In this document: positions 11,601 to 20,529 of the stretch, one piece after another
How the letters are laid out: each line of letters starts with the position of its first letter
Position numbering within the stretch: the first letter of the stretch is position 1
Program-made: the position numbers and the translations under genes
The notes under the pieces: generated by a model
Seen by the model: the letters and a program-made list of their open reading frames with translations, nothing else
Database searches by the model: none
What the model was told of the DNA's origin: nothing
Origin: Schizochytrium sp. CCTCC M209059
Lineage: Eukaryota > Sar > Bigyra > Thraustochytrida > Thraustochytriidae
Assembly (NCBI GenBank): GCA_000818945.1
Contig: KN805389.1
Coordinates: forward strand, 287,723-351,722
Length of the DNA stretch: 64,000 nucleotides
Reading direction: 5' to 3'

Positions 11601-11918
11601 GCAGCTGATGTTTCCGTCTCGCTTGGTTGCATTGGCACTGCTGTTGCTCTGGAGACGGCTGATGTCGCGCTCATGCAAGACGATCTCAACAGTTTGGTTG
11701 CTGCCGTGGACCTTGGTCGCAAATGCTTTCGCATCATCGTACAGAATGTCACCTTTTCCATCTTACTCAAGCTCGTGGTGCTTTGCGTTACGCTTACAGT
11801 CTACTCTCGCCTCTGGCTCGCGATTCTCGCCGACGTCGGGGGGATGCTCTTGGTCACTCTCAATGCCATGTCGATCATTTCGAGAAAGAGCACGCTCGCG
11901 CAACGCAAAGCTGCGTAG
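8616..11918 (+). CDS. P1B-type heavy-metal (Zn/Cd/Pb class) transporting ATPase
   Basis: This 1100-aa intronless P-type ATPase should pump a soft divalent metal out of the cytosol or into a compartment. The diagnostic sites are all present: TGES from T621 (actuator), intramembrane CPC at C725-P726-C727, DKTGTLT with phosphorylated D769, the P1B-specific HP dipeptide at H810 (SSHP), and GDGVND from G985. The N-terminus is unusually long. A His/Asp/Cys-rich tail (about 27-150, with repeated HDHGHEH and CC pairs) precedes three HMA-like folds near 165-240, 250-320 and 335-400. The first two carry CC pairs (RLCCNGE, KLCCASE) rather than CxxC; CCxSE is the signature of plant HMA2/HMA4-type Zn/Cd pumps. 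The third has no cysteine pair. Membrane helices begin near 455. Copper specificity is unlikely because the HMA motifs are not CxxC. Confidence 0.95.
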   Translation: MSKKGESSASMAFAARPLAPEEPSASGGEHEEDEDHDNVHDHGHEHNDEDKNDQGSDGCCSSSAREKSSREECKDECCKSTIGDGCHDHSCEIAQKKACVADADHGPGCCRGDQPCFAKQGFDDGPCCSPGEECCGQPGLGNIIFGEDLEEPLLGASSVDQGLSMCEIYLQRLCCNGEALMAQRTVLPLAGVRHVRVDVSAKLMTIKYNPQTISPSTIAACLRGKSLRPKIIPAGQTAADVSARATVTSTFAISKLCCASETQTIFKVLEPVEGIEAIRPNVVLKKLVVKHDPSRISSALICELLSGGGLGAEILRDGGASLNRDQNTDFTASRARAIQLSVKSLNSDADAREIERMLASLPGVKQVEVNLMDKEIKISAESPVTSAEEVCEWLQERGIEATIATLSPVQQPMRDVSGSTYGSIVVPIAGSLPEMEHKKPTLYTRMKTLSSHLPHWNVLLAFVCWIVSLCHYAPNLEMIKLVGLVSVALCLPSIAIAAVKRLRHGVLDINMLMSLAVVGAIAIGDYPEAAAVVTLFSLSEWLQSLASSRVRVAMNALLELAPEVALLAEPIAGVGSVGEQVGVEAVPVGARLGVRAGDKFPMDGRLVAGAAETHANESNLTGESRPVRKGPGDEVSAGTINLDTYVEMIVSREHEDSTVARMVRLVEEAASARAPTQQLIEKIARIYTPITFIVAVLLATVPWAISNEEGRKYSNIALVFLVVACPCALVISTPMAYVCGLAQAAQEGILVRGGAHLETLGRLKTMAMDKTGTLTQGKFEVLNVVVNSGGPFSQAETLALVREAEAQSSHPIALALLRTAASSKSQGGDTSLPWRLVQTELLPGQGLSARFEAVNAAPEVAQALTLLVGNRTLAAARAWPSKSENLAAGFAEAEARGHTAIWVGTEEDGPIAFVSLGDKVRPESKGAVAALHQRGVEVVMLTGDNEGAARAISEDLGVDKYFAGLRPEDKVARLHALAGIKGMVGDGVNDAPSLAAADVSVSLGCIGTAVALETADVALMQDDLNSLVAAVDLGRKCFRIIVQNVTFSILLKLVVLCVTLTVYSRLWLAILADVGGMLLVTLNAMSIISRKSTLAQRKAA

Positions 11919-12155
11919 GTTGCATCGCCCCCCCCGTGTTGCACCGGAATTCGCCTTCTTTCGAATCAATCATGGGGTTCCCTCACCACCATCGTTTTCT
12001 AGCATCTCGTTAAAAGGGGAAAGCTTACATTTTCAAAACTTAACTAGTGTCCGGAGATTAACTTCCAAGGCGACGAAGGTCATCGGACGAGACCGAGAAG
12101 TTTTTGTTGGATGCCATTCTGGCAAGGATCAGGAAATTGGTCTGCATATCTCTCT

Positions 12156-12782
12156 TCATGGATTGACGATGCGAAGGTGAATGGGCAAGCTCGCATCGCC
12201 GTAATTTTTATCTTGGAAAAAGAGACGCCAAATTCTGCAATTTGCATAGACGCGTAACTCTTTGATCGCCTTGTACTTGACACCAAAGGCACGGGCACAA
12301 ATATCTTCAAAGTCAAGACAGATTCTGTTCCAACCCTTTGCAAGAACAATCGGAAGACTTGCCGCTTGCCTTTGTGCGCGAACCGTTGACTGGTGGTTCG
12401 CGGCCGACAATTGATAGAATTTCTCGTCAGATCCTAGAAGAACGGCTTCGAGACGGAAATAGCGCTCCATATTCTTTACGTGCAAAACGAGGAAGCGGAG
12501 GTCGATGTCCTCGAGGTGAAAGCCGAGATTTGCGTGTGTTCCCAAGAGCTCCACGACCTGATCATCGACTTCATCATCGACAATAACATTCACTTCCTCT
12601 TCTTTGCTGCTCGCGCGTAGCCTTGCGAGGTCACGCTGTGCTACAACGACAGGCGGGTACTCGGTGAGGTCCATTTCCCCTTCCATGGGCGGAAAAATGG
12701 TCACGGTGTCGGGAAAGCCTGCAATGCTGTCCTCATTGCGTGAGCCAGGTCGACTCGCACGTGATGTGCTTCGAGACGCCAT
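12156..12782 (-). CDS. CFAP20/DUF667-domain protein
   Basis: This 208-aa protein starts at an ATG with good context (A at -3, G at +4); the frame is open further upstream but only from a GTG. The first 60 residues are Ser/Arg-rich and disordered. From about 65 onward it matches the C-terminal part of the CFAP20/Bug22 fold: FLVLHVKNMERYF, ANHQSTVRAQ, GWNRICLDFEDICARAFG, and the hallmark ANCRIWRLFFQD. CFAP20 is a microtubule inner protein of cilia; the family also includes longer CFAP20-domain proteins. This copy lacks CFAP20's conserved N-terminal segment and is divergent, so it is probably a paralogue rather than CFAP20 itself. Its tail converges with the ATPase gene, 237 bp apart. Confidence 0.8.
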   Translation of the reverse strand: MASRSTSRASRPGSRNEDSIAGFPDTVTIFPPMEGEMDLTEYPPVVVAQRDLARLRASSKEEEVNVIVDDEVDDQVVELLGTHANLGFHLEDIDLRFLVLHVKNMERYFRLEAVLLGSDEKFYQLSAANHQSTVRAQRQAASLPIVLAKGWNRICLDFEDICARAFGVKYKAIKELRVYANCRIWRLFFQDKNYGDASLPIHLRIVNP

Positions 12783-13646
12783 CCTTTCCCGAACGCACTG
12801 CACTGCAAAGCGCGCTGCGTCGATCGAGAGAGAAAGAGACGTGCAGCACACACAAGCGCGAGAGATGAAAGATGTGTTATGCACAGCAGCAGGGCGGCAG
12901 GACGCGAGGGTGCGGCCGCTTCGACAATTTGGTAAAGCAGGAGTATGTATGTAAGTAAATAAATCAAACCAAAAATGTCTTGGCCTACTCTCTGTTCTAT
13001 GAAAGAGGCAAACTCATTCACTGATAAAGGGCTCAAGCAGACAAGCTCAGCTGAGCTCAGCTGAGCTAGCTCAACTAACACTTGACGCAACGGTTTAATT
13101 TGCGCAACCCAAAATTAAAGTGTCCCCTTTTTTGGGGCTTGCGGATTCACTCGCTCGCAAATGACTGCAAATAGCCGGCCATGAACAAGTGACAGCGGAC
13201 GAACGGAATCGAGGAAGATAGGTACGTAGGTAGGTAGTCTCGAGGGTCCGTGTCCGCTCGCCCTAGGCCTAATTCTAAAAAATTGGGATTATTGTAGCCG
13301 TTTCCCGTAACGGTTCCTACCGTTTCAAGCTATACGACGCTATACACATCACTGCGACATTTCGTCGCTCACCACCTGGTAATCGATGATAAGCAGGGTG
13401 CGTGCACGCGTGTGGCTCGCGGACTGCGAGACCCCCGCCAGCACGCCAACCCGTGAGCGCGCCAGTCGGCTAAGCTCGCGGCGCACTCGCACGGCAGCTT
13501 GCGCCAAGGTCTGCAGTTGCGCGTCCCGCGGGCGCGGGTCGTGTCGGCCGTCTGACCCGAGCGTGCGAGCTCCTGCGCGTCGGTGCGGCGCGTCTGGAAA
13601 GGAAGACTGAAAGGAAGGAAAAGAGCTAGATCGAGCAGTGGCCGCC
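12783..13646. other. Divergent intergenic region with palindrome
   Basis: This shared 5' region of the CFAP20-domain and BTB genes is 864 bp. It holds a perfect 24-bp palindrome (13044-13067), a short CCCC-T6-GGGG hairpin near 13124-13137, a CTAGGTAGGTA-like stretch near 13225, and several AACGG/CCGTT elements (about 13090 and 13298-13325). No gene is recognised. Confidence 0.6.
13044..13067. repeat. Perfect 24-bp palindrome
   Basis: The sequence from AGCTCAG at 13044 to CTGAGCT at 13067 equals its own reverse complement over 24 bp, built from overlapping CAGCTG and GAGCTC cores. CAGCTG is an E-box type hexamer. It sits in the divergent promoter of the CFAP20-domain and BTB genes. Confidence 0.95.
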
Positions 13647-14330
13647 ATGGAGGCGGACCTCGCCAGGCCCAGACCCAGGCGGCGCGGCGAGGTGGTCGAG
13701 CTCAACGTGGGCGGTGAGGTATATGCAACGACGCGATACACGCTGACACAATGTCCGGACTCGATGCTCGGGAGCATGTTTGCGCCGAGGAATGAAGCCA
13801 TGCTGGCGCGCGACGCCCATGGGAGGATCTTCATCGACCGCGACGGCAAGCTCTTTCGCTATGTGCTCAGCTTTCTCCGAGACGGACGACTTTGCGTTGG
13901 CAATACTTTTGGCCACTTTGACGCGCTTCTGCTTGAAGCCGAATTCTTTGCTCTCGAGGGTCTCAAAGAGGAGATTTGCGCACTTCGAGTCGCTCACGAG
14001 CGCGCCGTGCACGAAAAAGAGGAACGGGCCCAGCGAGCGCTCACGGCTGCACTTACGCGGGCGCTTGTGAAATCCACGCATCAGCCAAGGAGCGCGTCCA
14101 TTGCCTCGGCAACTCCCTCGTCACCTTCACGGCCACAGATTGGAAGAGCAGCGAGGTCTTTGGAGAATTCGCCATCACGAAATTTGGCAGGTCGTCGGCG
14201 TCGAAGACGGACCATCAGTTTGGAGAGTGAACTGTCCGAGGGCTCTGCATACTCCGATATTAGCTCTGAGGCGCCAATGGACTCGATTCGATTCGACGAG
14301 GCCTTATTTGACATCGTCCCCGATTTTTGA
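13647..14330 (+). CDS. BTB/POZ (T1/KCTD-type) domain protein
   Basis: The ATG at 13647 gives 227 aa; three codons upstream there is only an in-frame GTG. Residues about 15-115 form a K+-channel-tetramerisation-type BTB domain: VELNVGGEVYATTRYTL, then LGSMF, IFIDRDGKLFRYVLSFLRDG and LLLEAEFFALEGL. The remainder is Ser/Arg-rich with an acidic tail and no membrane segments. KCTD-type proteins oligomerise through this domain and commonly act as CUL3 substrate adaptors. That role is a family inference; no substrate-binding domain can be seen. Confidence 0.9.
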   Translation: MEADLARPRPRRRGEVVELNVGGEVYATTRYTLTQCPDSMLGSMFAPRNEAMLARDAHGRIFIDRDGKLFRYVLSFLRDGRLCVGNTFGHFDALLLEAEFFALEGLKEEICALRVAHERAVHEKEERAQRALTAALTRALVKSTHQPRSASIASATPSSPSRPQIGRAARSLENSPSRNLAGRRRRRRTISLESELSEGSAYSDISSEAPMDSIRFDEALFDIVPDF

Positions 14331-15319
14331 TCTTTTTTGACCTTTCGTTTTCCCAGCAAGCTTGCACTGCCAGAATCTTTCTTGTTCCTGTTCCATTGGC
14401 TCGCCCGACTGGTTGCAGGTATGCCAATATGCTACTTCTTTCTGCATTGATTGCATTGCATTGGCACGTGAGCATGAAGCAAATCCAAGTTGACCCGTTC
14501 AGTCACCGAGCTAGCGCATGCAGAGCTTTCTCATTCTTTTTACCTATTTCTTGGCTTTCCGAGAAAGTGAAGGAATTTCGTTTTGCAACGACTCAACCTA
14601 CCTATACCTACCTCCCAAGGCCTGTAGGCCCACGCTGGCCTTTCACTAAGTCTGGGCTTTAACTAAAACCTCAGAAAAAGCGAGCTTTCAGCTGCGTCAC
14701 ATGCCGACTCGTCGTAATCGCATTTCGGCAGCGGGTTCTCCCGTGACGACTCCCTCCGTGCATCCACCCTCGCGCGTGGTATAGAACGACGACTTCAATC
14801 TTCGAGATTTTCTCTTTTCGTCACCGAGTCGCCGGCCACCCACGTTTGTTCTTTGACAGTAACTCGCGTCGCTGGCGTGTGCATGCTTGTCACCGCTGCA
14901 CAGGCACCCCAGCCACATGCAATACGTCCAAGACGAGGCCCAGGCAATCTGCTGCTGCTGTAGGCTGCAGGTTGCAGGTTGCAGGCTGCAGGCGAAGGCG
15001 ATGCCCGCTCGATCTCCCGCGGCCTCATCTTTGGTTAGGGTTCTTTCTCGCCTGGCCAGCTGCGATCGATGCCCGTCCTCGCCTCGGAGCTGCATTGAAG
15101 TCCGAGCCCGAGAGAGAGAGAGAGAGTTCAACTGGCCGTGTGGCACTGACAGGGAAAGGAGAGTTCCGCAAGTCGGCTTTTCCAGGTGGGCACAACTAGA
15201 GAGTCCCTTCCCGGAAGTTGAAAGAAAGGGCTCCGGCAAACCCGCTTGGCCGCGAGCACGCATACCTTTACCCTCTGCCGGCGTCGACGACGGACGGTCG
15301 GTACTCGCGCGGAGCGAAG
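14331..15319. other. Intergenic region
   Basis: This contains an ACCTACCTATACCTACC stretch near 14598-14616, a degenerate CTGCAGGTTGCAGG direct-repeat cluster (about 14960-14998) and a (GA)n run at 15110-15126. A frame open upstream of the RING gene starts only at TTG, so it is treated as leader. No gene was recognised. Confidence 0.55.
14953..14998. repeat. Short tandem repeat of a CTGCAGGTTG-like unit
   Basis: About five imperfect copies of a GCTGCAGG/TTGCAGG unit lie head to tail directly after a (CTG)n run. They are intergenic and 320 bp upstream of the RING gene. Confidence 0.75.
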
Positions 15320-15697
15320 ATGCCGCAGAGGAAGGATCGCAACAGGAGCAGCGGCAGCCTGCTGCCGGTGGTGGCAGGCGTACTCGCCGGCGCTGCCGTG
15401 GTGGCGGCCTCGTTCTTCGCGGCGGACATGGTAGAGGAAGGCTCCGCCAAGGAGAAAAGCAAGCAGCGCAAGGAGGAGGATGAGGAGGTGGACGCCGAGA
15501 GCGATGACGGCCAGAGCGACAAGAGCAAGATCATGGACACCGTCTGCCCCATCTGCTTTTACAACTATGACGATAAGAAACACGCCGCCATGGCCTTCGA
15601 CTGCGGCCACACTGCTTGCAGAGCCTGCAGCGAGATCGATACGTGCTACGCGTGCCGCAAGCCAGTGACCCAACGACTCCGCCTTTACCTCAACTAA
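15320..15697 (+). CDS. Small membrane-anchored RING-finger protein
   Basis: The ATG at 15320 gives 125 aa. A basic N-terminus (MPQRKDRNRSSG) precedes a hydrophobic helix at about 14-36 (LLPVVAGVLAGAAVVAASFFA), a Lys/Glu/Asp-rich linker (40-72), and a C-terminal RING at about 75-120. Its ligands are CPIC, then CGHTACRAC, then CYACRKP. This is the C3HC4 layout of E3 ubiquitin ligases. The spacing is compact, like the C-terminal RING of MUL1/IAP proteins, and the protein ends just after it. It is probably an E3 anchored in an organelle or ER membrane; substrates are unknown. Confidence 0.85.
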   Translation: MPQRKDRNRSSGSLLPVVAGVLAGAAVVAASFFAADMVEEGSAKEKSKQRKEEDEEVDAESDDGQSDKSKIMDTVCPICFYNYDDKKHAAMAFDCGHTACRACSEIDTCYACRKPVTQRLRLYLN

Positions 15698-15815
15698 GTC
15701 GCCGCGACTCTTGCGTGCTGCAGAGGCAACGTATGTGTCACGGTCTATAAACTAATCGCCATGACTCCAGCGTGCGCTTTGTAGAGGCAACGAACGCACC
15801 TGTCGCGGTCTATAA
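15692..15815. repeat. Imperfect tandem duplication over a stop codon and 3' UTR
   Basis: Two head-to-tail copies of about 59 and 65 bp start near the RING gene stop codon. Each runs from ACTAA-CGCC through GACTC, GCGTGC and AGAGGCAACG to CGGTCTATAA (unit ends 15750 and 15815). The second copy also begins with an in-frame-looking CTAA. Confidence 0.8.
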
Positions 15816-16193
15816 GCTAATTGTATTGTTTTGTTCTTTTGTCTGTACAGAAAGCATCGCATTCGCAGGATCACTTTTGAAGACAAAAGAGATCTTTGCC
15901 CGACCTCACCAAAGAAGAAGAAACCTGGAAAAATTATAGGTTCCTGCCAGAAATGACACAGAAGCGAATTTCTGATTGCTGTGGTCTTTTTCATCAATTC
16001 TCTCTTTGACCTGATTGGCTTGTCTGAATTTCTTTCTCGCACGCACGCACGCACCCATGCATGCGCACGCCAACAAATTTGGTCTGACGGAGAGTCAAAA
16101 ATGAGGATGATGCACAAAATTCAATAGATGTTTTTTTCGGTGGCTTTTGATCAGAAAAGACGCTACTCGCGTGTCTTCTTGTGCACGCTTTCA
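15816..16193. other. Convergent 3' intergenic region
   Basis: This AT-rich DNA lies between the convergent RING and ZNF598-like genes. A short (GCAC)n run at 16038-16058 is present. No coding sequence is seen. Confidence 0.6.
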
Positions 16194-18296
16194 CTACCTT
16201 CCCGTAAAGTCAAAGAGTGGATCTGCAGGCTTCTTCTTGGGTTTTTTCTTCTTGGTTTGCTTGGCAGCCTGCGAGCGTGTCCCAATCATCACCCCTGACT
16301 TGATCTGGTTCGAGCCTCGAAGCGCATCCCATTGGGCCGTTGCGCTCGTGGCACCTCGTGCGCCACCCAGGGCAGCGGTCCCCATCGGTAGCGAGGGAAA
16401 GTCCTCGCCGGCGCCGCCGACCCGACGTTGTTGTGTTTGACCCTTTGGACGCGCCCACTGTGCACCATCGGCCTGCGGATGCACGCCATACGGAGTGCGT
16501 CGTTCTGCAAAGTCCCTGTTCACCGGCGAAGGAGCAGGCCTCGGCACCTGCGCAGGCGCAGGCGCTGGTGCTGACATGGGTGCCGCAGCAGGTCTGCTTC
16601 CTTGCTGCGTGCTGAGCCGCATTGTCTCGCGCATCTCTTGCTCGGCCGACATGACGACAGGACGCGGGGCTTCAGCCATCTTTTTTCCCTTGCCCTTTTT
16701 CTTCTTCTGACCCTGCTTGGTCTGCACAACCGGGTTCAAACTCGAATACGGAAGCTGGACAGCGTTGGAAAAGTCTTGGCCAGGACGAAGAGAGTGGATC
16801 GAATTCGACGAAGACCCAGCGCTAGGGCCGAGAGAGGGAAATTGAGACGCGTCGTTCAGCACGCTTGATGAGTTCATGTTAGCGCCTAGCGCCGCATGAT
16901 ACTGCGAGCCACCACCGCGCGCGCCTCGGCCGGCGCCGCTTGCACCCGTGGTAGTGTCATCTGCCCGGAGAGTCGGAAAGGCAGAGTCGTCAAGACTTGG
17001 GGCCGCTAGAGGCTGCTGATTCGTCATTGACGGGTGACCCACGTGGCCGGGCATGTACTGGAAGCTAAAGGAGTCAATGTTGGACGAGGAGGCACCGGTC
17101 CCATCCCCTCGCCGGGCGCCCTCGCCGCCTCGCAAGCCAAAGTCGAATTGTACCGGAACGGTGCGATCGACGCGCACGTGCGGATGGTTCTTGACAATGT
17201 GTCCGCGTAGCTCCAGCTCAGATGCGTAGACGTTGAACTTTGCCTCGATACACTCGGGTTCGGTACAGACAAAGTGATCCTTGACAAAGTGCTTGTACAG
17301 GTTATCGTAGTTGCGGTAGTACTCGTAGGGTTTGCCCTCGCGCTGGCAAATGTGACAGCTTTCGTGCTTTTCTTTCAAGTGAGCATAAAGTCCGTCCTTG
17401 TTGTACCAGCGCGACTTGCAAAAGCGACACATCGGATGACCGCGAAAAGCCGTGCCTGGCTCGCCTTCGGCGCAGTGTCGGTCGAGCTCAGGTTTAGTGT
17501 AGAGCTTTTGCTCCATGGGAAAGACGCCTCGGGACTCCCAGCAGAGCTTGCACAGGTGCAAGCTGTGCATCTCTTGCAGGTGAGCCTTGAGTTTTCCGAC
17601 TGTGGCAAATGGTCCCGGGTTCACGCAGCCCTCCACGGAACATCGCAGCTCACGGAGCGATTCAATTTCGCGCAAATGATCAATGCCGCCGTAGAGTTCC
17701 TCAAAGAACATGCCCGTTGTACTGTCAAAGGCCAGGCCGGGACCGGCCACATCGCCCCATGTTTGAAACTCCTCATAGCGTTTTGAAAGATGTGTTGTTA
17801 CAAAGACGCGCTCAAGGTCGTGTTTGCACAGCACGCAACGCCGATCATTGTGAATGAGCCGCATCCGTGTCGTGCACAATGCGCAGCACACAGGATGATT
17901 GCATTCGCCCACGCTAACATACGTCATGGGCTCCACGCACACGAGACACGTCGTCTCTTCCTCGTCATCGTCTGAATCTGCTGCGGCATGATTGCTAGAG
18001 CTCTTTTCATCTTCTCCGCTTTTCGCTGCGGCTTGCAGGCGTCGTTGCTCTTCGCGCTGTTTCTCCAGGAGCGCAAACTGCTCTGCGCGAGAGCGCGGTG
18101 CGTCCGAGTCCTTCGTGCCCACGGGTCTTCCTCTGCCGAACCCTCGAGCAGTGCCGTTCCCTTGGGGAGTACGACCTCGACCTCCTCGGCCTCGTCCACC
18201 TCCTCCTCCTCCTCCTCCCCCCCCGCCGCCGCCGCCACGACCTCCGCCGCGCTGGGGTTTGCGTCCTCCGCGTCGCTGCTCGCTGTTGTTCTGCAT
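16194..18296 (-). CDS. ZNF598: ZNF598/Hel2-type E3 ubiquitin ligase (ribosome collision sensor)
   Basis: The ATG at 18296 gives 700 aa; a frame ten codons longer begins only at GTG. The N-terminus is a long Gly/Arg tract (RGG-like, residues about 10-55). A RING starts at C117 with the unusual family pattern CLVC ... CNHPVCCALC ... CVLCKHDL, followed by VFVTTHLSKRYEEF. A ladder of C2H2-type fingers occupies about 210-370 (CSVEGC ... HLQEMH; CKLCWESRGVF; CRFCKSRWYNKDGLYAHLKEKH; CHICQREGKPYEYYRNYDNLYKHF). The C-terminal half is disordered, Pro/Ala/Ser-rich, with a KKKKGKGKK stretch. Hel2/ZNF598 ubiquitinates small-subunit ribosomal proteins on collided ribosomes to start ribosome-associated quality control. 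Architecture and motif order make the assignment firm; the RNA-binding role of the Gly/Arg tract is inferred. Confidence 0.95.
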   Translation of the reverse strand: MQNNSEQRRGGRKPQRGGGRGGGGGGGGGGGGGGRGRGGRGRTPQGNGTARGFGRGRPVGTKDSDAPRSRAEQFALLEKQREEQRRLQAAAKSGEDEKSSSNHAAADSDDDEEETTCLVCVEPMTYVSVGECNHPVCCALCTTRMRLIHNDRRCVLCKHDLERVFVTTHLSKRYEEFQTWGDVAGPGLAFDSTTGMFFEELYGGIDHLREIESLRELRCSVEGCVNPGPFATVGKLKAHLQEMHSLHLCKLCWESRGVFPMEQKLYTKPELDRHCAEGEPGTAFRGHPMCRFCKSRWYNKDGLYAHLKEKHESCHICQREGKPYEYYRNYDNLYKHFVKDHFVCTEPECIEAKFNVYASELELRGHIVKNHPHVRVDRTVPVQFDFGLRGGEGARRGDGTGASSSNIDSFSFQYMPGHVGHPSMTNQQPLAAPSLDDSAFPTLRADDTTTGASGAGRGARGGGSQYHAALGANMNSSSVLNDASQFPSLGPSAGSSSNSIHSLRPGQDFSNAVQLPYSSLNPVVQTKQGQKKKKGKGKKMAEAPRPVVMSAEQEMRETMRLSTQQGSRPAAAPMSAPAPAPAQVPRPAPSPVNRDFAERRTPYGVHPQADGAQWARPKGQTQQRRVGGAGEDFPSLPMGTAALGGARGATSATAQWDALRGSNQIKSGVMIGTRSQAAKQTKKKKPKKKPADPLFDFTGR

Positions 18297-18404
18297 CTTG
18301 GGCTTGTCTCTCTGCTCGACGACCACTAGCCTCGTCGCGGCGGTCTCAGCGCCTCAAAGACACAGACAAAAGGATCGACAGCTCAGATCGCCACGACTCT
18401 CCTT

Positions 18405-18465
18405 CGCGCGCGTCCGCGTCCGCGTCCGCGTCCTCGCCCACGCCCACGCCCACGCCCACGCCCGG
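18405..18465. repeat. (CGCGTC)n followed by (CGCCCA)n
   Basis: Two adjacent hexanucleotide microsatellites on the plus strand, about four units each, in the ZNF598/cupin divergent promoter. Confidence 0.9.
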
Positions 18466-18646
18466 CTGCCCGCCGTGTCTCCGCACCGAGAAGCACGCGC
18501 CCGCCCGACGACCTGCGCGACGCTTCAAATCGATTCTGCGCCGCCGCATCGGCAGTGGCTTTGGCCGCGCGGAACCGTTAAGGAACGAGCCGAGAACGAC
18601 CGCACCTTCATGGCGGAGGCCTCCACGATCGTGATGGCGGGCGGCT

Positions 18647-18676
18647 CTGCAGGCAGGCAGGCAGGCAGGCAGGCGG
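18647..18676. repeat. (GGCA)n microsatellite
   Basis: About seven consecutive GGCA units, intergenic, 280 bp upstream of the cupin-protein start. Confidence 0.9.
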
Positions 18677-18953
18677 CGGAGAGAGACGCTTGCTGCTGGC
18701 TGGCAGCTGCGTGGTAGGCGCTGGCTTTGGGCAGACGGATGCACGAGCGTCGGCGAGCGGCGCGCATTGCGAATGCCATACGGCGTCTTTGGAACGAACG
18801 GATCGACTGACCGTAAAAAATTCCTCCCGCGCACTGCACTGCTTGCTGCACGGACTTGAAGCAAGTAAAGCAAAGCTTCCTCGCATACTTGCTTGGAGCA
18901 AGCACATCTTCTAGACCTCCAAAGATAAGAGCACGCTCGAGCGTGGCACAGGG

Positions 18954-19030
18954 ATGCGAGTGGCCTTGGCGTTGCCCGTATCGCGAGCAGTGAGGGTGGC
19001 GAGAGCCAAGACGGCTTTGCAGAGAACCAT

Positions 19031-19062
<32 letters not shown>

Positions 19063-19823
19063 TGTCCTCATCGTCCTCATCGTCGCCCCTGAGCAGTTCG
19101 GAGTTTATCCGCCGTAGGTCGGCGTCCATGGCGTGGGAGGCGAGCCCGAGCGCTACCGTGGAGCGCAAACGCCTCGAGCTCGATGGGCCCAAGGAGGCGG
19201 GCAGGGTCACTTCAGTAGTTCGCTACCTTGCGAACTCGGACTTTAATGAGCATCCACATCCCGACGGCGAGGAGATTTTTGTCGTTGATGGCGTCTTTTC
19301 CGATGACTCGGGGGACTTTCCGCGTGGCACGTACATTTTGAACCCTGAAGGGTATTCACATGCGCCCCGATCCAAAGACGGATGTATTCTTTTTGTCAAA
19401 CTACGTCAGTACCCGGGCTTGAATCGAAGACAGATTCGGATCAATTCGTACGACCCCGAAACGTGGCAATCCGCGCCCGATCCGTCACTCAGTGCCCAGG
19501 GAAATGTACGGCAATGCCCACTCTACCGTCCTTTGCCAGGCGACACATCTCAAGAGACCATGGACCTTTTAGAGCTCGAGGAAGGTGCAAGTCTCACGAT
19601 TCCTGCCCAGCCTGCTGGTCTTGAACTCTTCGTTCTGCCTAGCCCTGCATCGACAACGAGTTCTTTGCATCCCGTTCTTACAGCATCAGGGCTCGATCCA
19701 TTTCTCGAAGGTGACTGGCTCAAGATATTAAATACCAAGACTCCCTTGTCTCTTTGCGCCATGACTCGCGTCATGCTATATGTAAAAGCGAACCACCTTG
19801 GCAGCGTAGCACCTTCAGGCTGA
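18954..19823 (+). CDS. ChrR-type cupin domain protein, possibly organelle-targeted
   Basis: The ATG at 18954 gives 289 aa. Residues 1-25 are rich in Arg/Ala and free of acidic residues (a presequence-like stretch), followed by a poly-Ser run encoded by TCG repeats. If translation starts at the internal Met26 the presequence is lost. The core (about 65-150) is a cupin resembling the anti-sigma ChrR C-terminal fold: NEHPHPDGEEIFVVDGVFSDDSG, then FPRGTYILNPEGYSHAP. This retains the H-x-H ... E ... H metal ligands. A second, weaker beta-rich region follows (170-280). ChrR-family cupins bind Zn and sense oxidants in bacteria; in eukaryotes the family has no settled role. Substrate is unknown. Confidence 0.8.
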
Positions 19824-20529
19824 CGAGCAGCATCTAATTAATTTCGAATCAACTCACAAAAACGGTCTCGTTCTCCTTTCCGCCTTGTCAGCAGCTGCTT
19901 GTTGCCAACGGGACGCTCAATATTCTTCTTGAGCGAGCGGCTCCACGGCCTTTTGGTATTTTTGCGCGCGCATTGCGCAGCAGCGCCGTCGCGATCGTCT
20001 TGTTGCAAATGGATGCGCATGTGACATATTCAGTGATGTTGTCCTCGGCGTTGTCCTTTGCCCCAGACATTTTGGCCTGTCATGCATGTCACCCACGCCG
20101 CGCACTCACACCTGGCAGCCTCTCCTTGTCAATCTGCATGTTGACTGTCAGTAAGACGGTCGCCAGCCATCTTCCACACCAGGCCCCTGGACAACACCCG
20201 ACTTGGGGCCACTGCGGTAGGTAGTTTTCGCTCGATTGCTTTGTGCCTCGCTTGCTTACACCAATGTGTATAAAATTGCACGAACCAGGCATGCCAGTCA
20301 ATATTGCAGAGCCAGTGAGATGCAATGCAATGCAGTGAATGTGAATGCAGTGCAAAGCAATCTTCGAACGCGCGAGAGTGAATCAAGGGCTGGGCGACTG
20401 GCACCCGAGGAGCGCAAGGAGACTGCGCAAAGCCACGCCACTCGCGGGCACGCGGATACTTCGACCAAGCGAGCAGGTGTTTGACGCAGCGAAAAGGCGA
20501 AGCAGCGTGCGCGACAAAGAATCGGGAGG
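19824..20529. other. Intergenic region, promoter side of the peptidase gene
   Basis: A TATAAAA hexamer-plus-one at 20269-20275, preceded by a CCAAT (20261), is the only promoter-like signal noticed; it lies 255 bp before the start codon. A run of TGCAATGCAATGCAGTG-like words (20320-20360) follows. No gene is recognised. Confidence 0.45.

Larger units (their letters stand above)
18297..18953. other. Divergent intergenic region with hexamer and tetramer repeats
   Basis: This is the shared 5' region of the ZNF598-like and cupin genes. It carries (CGCGTC)n then (CGCCCA)n between about 18405 and 18465 and (GGCA)n at 18647-18676. Open frames crossing it on both strands are repeat artefacts. Confidence 0.65.
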
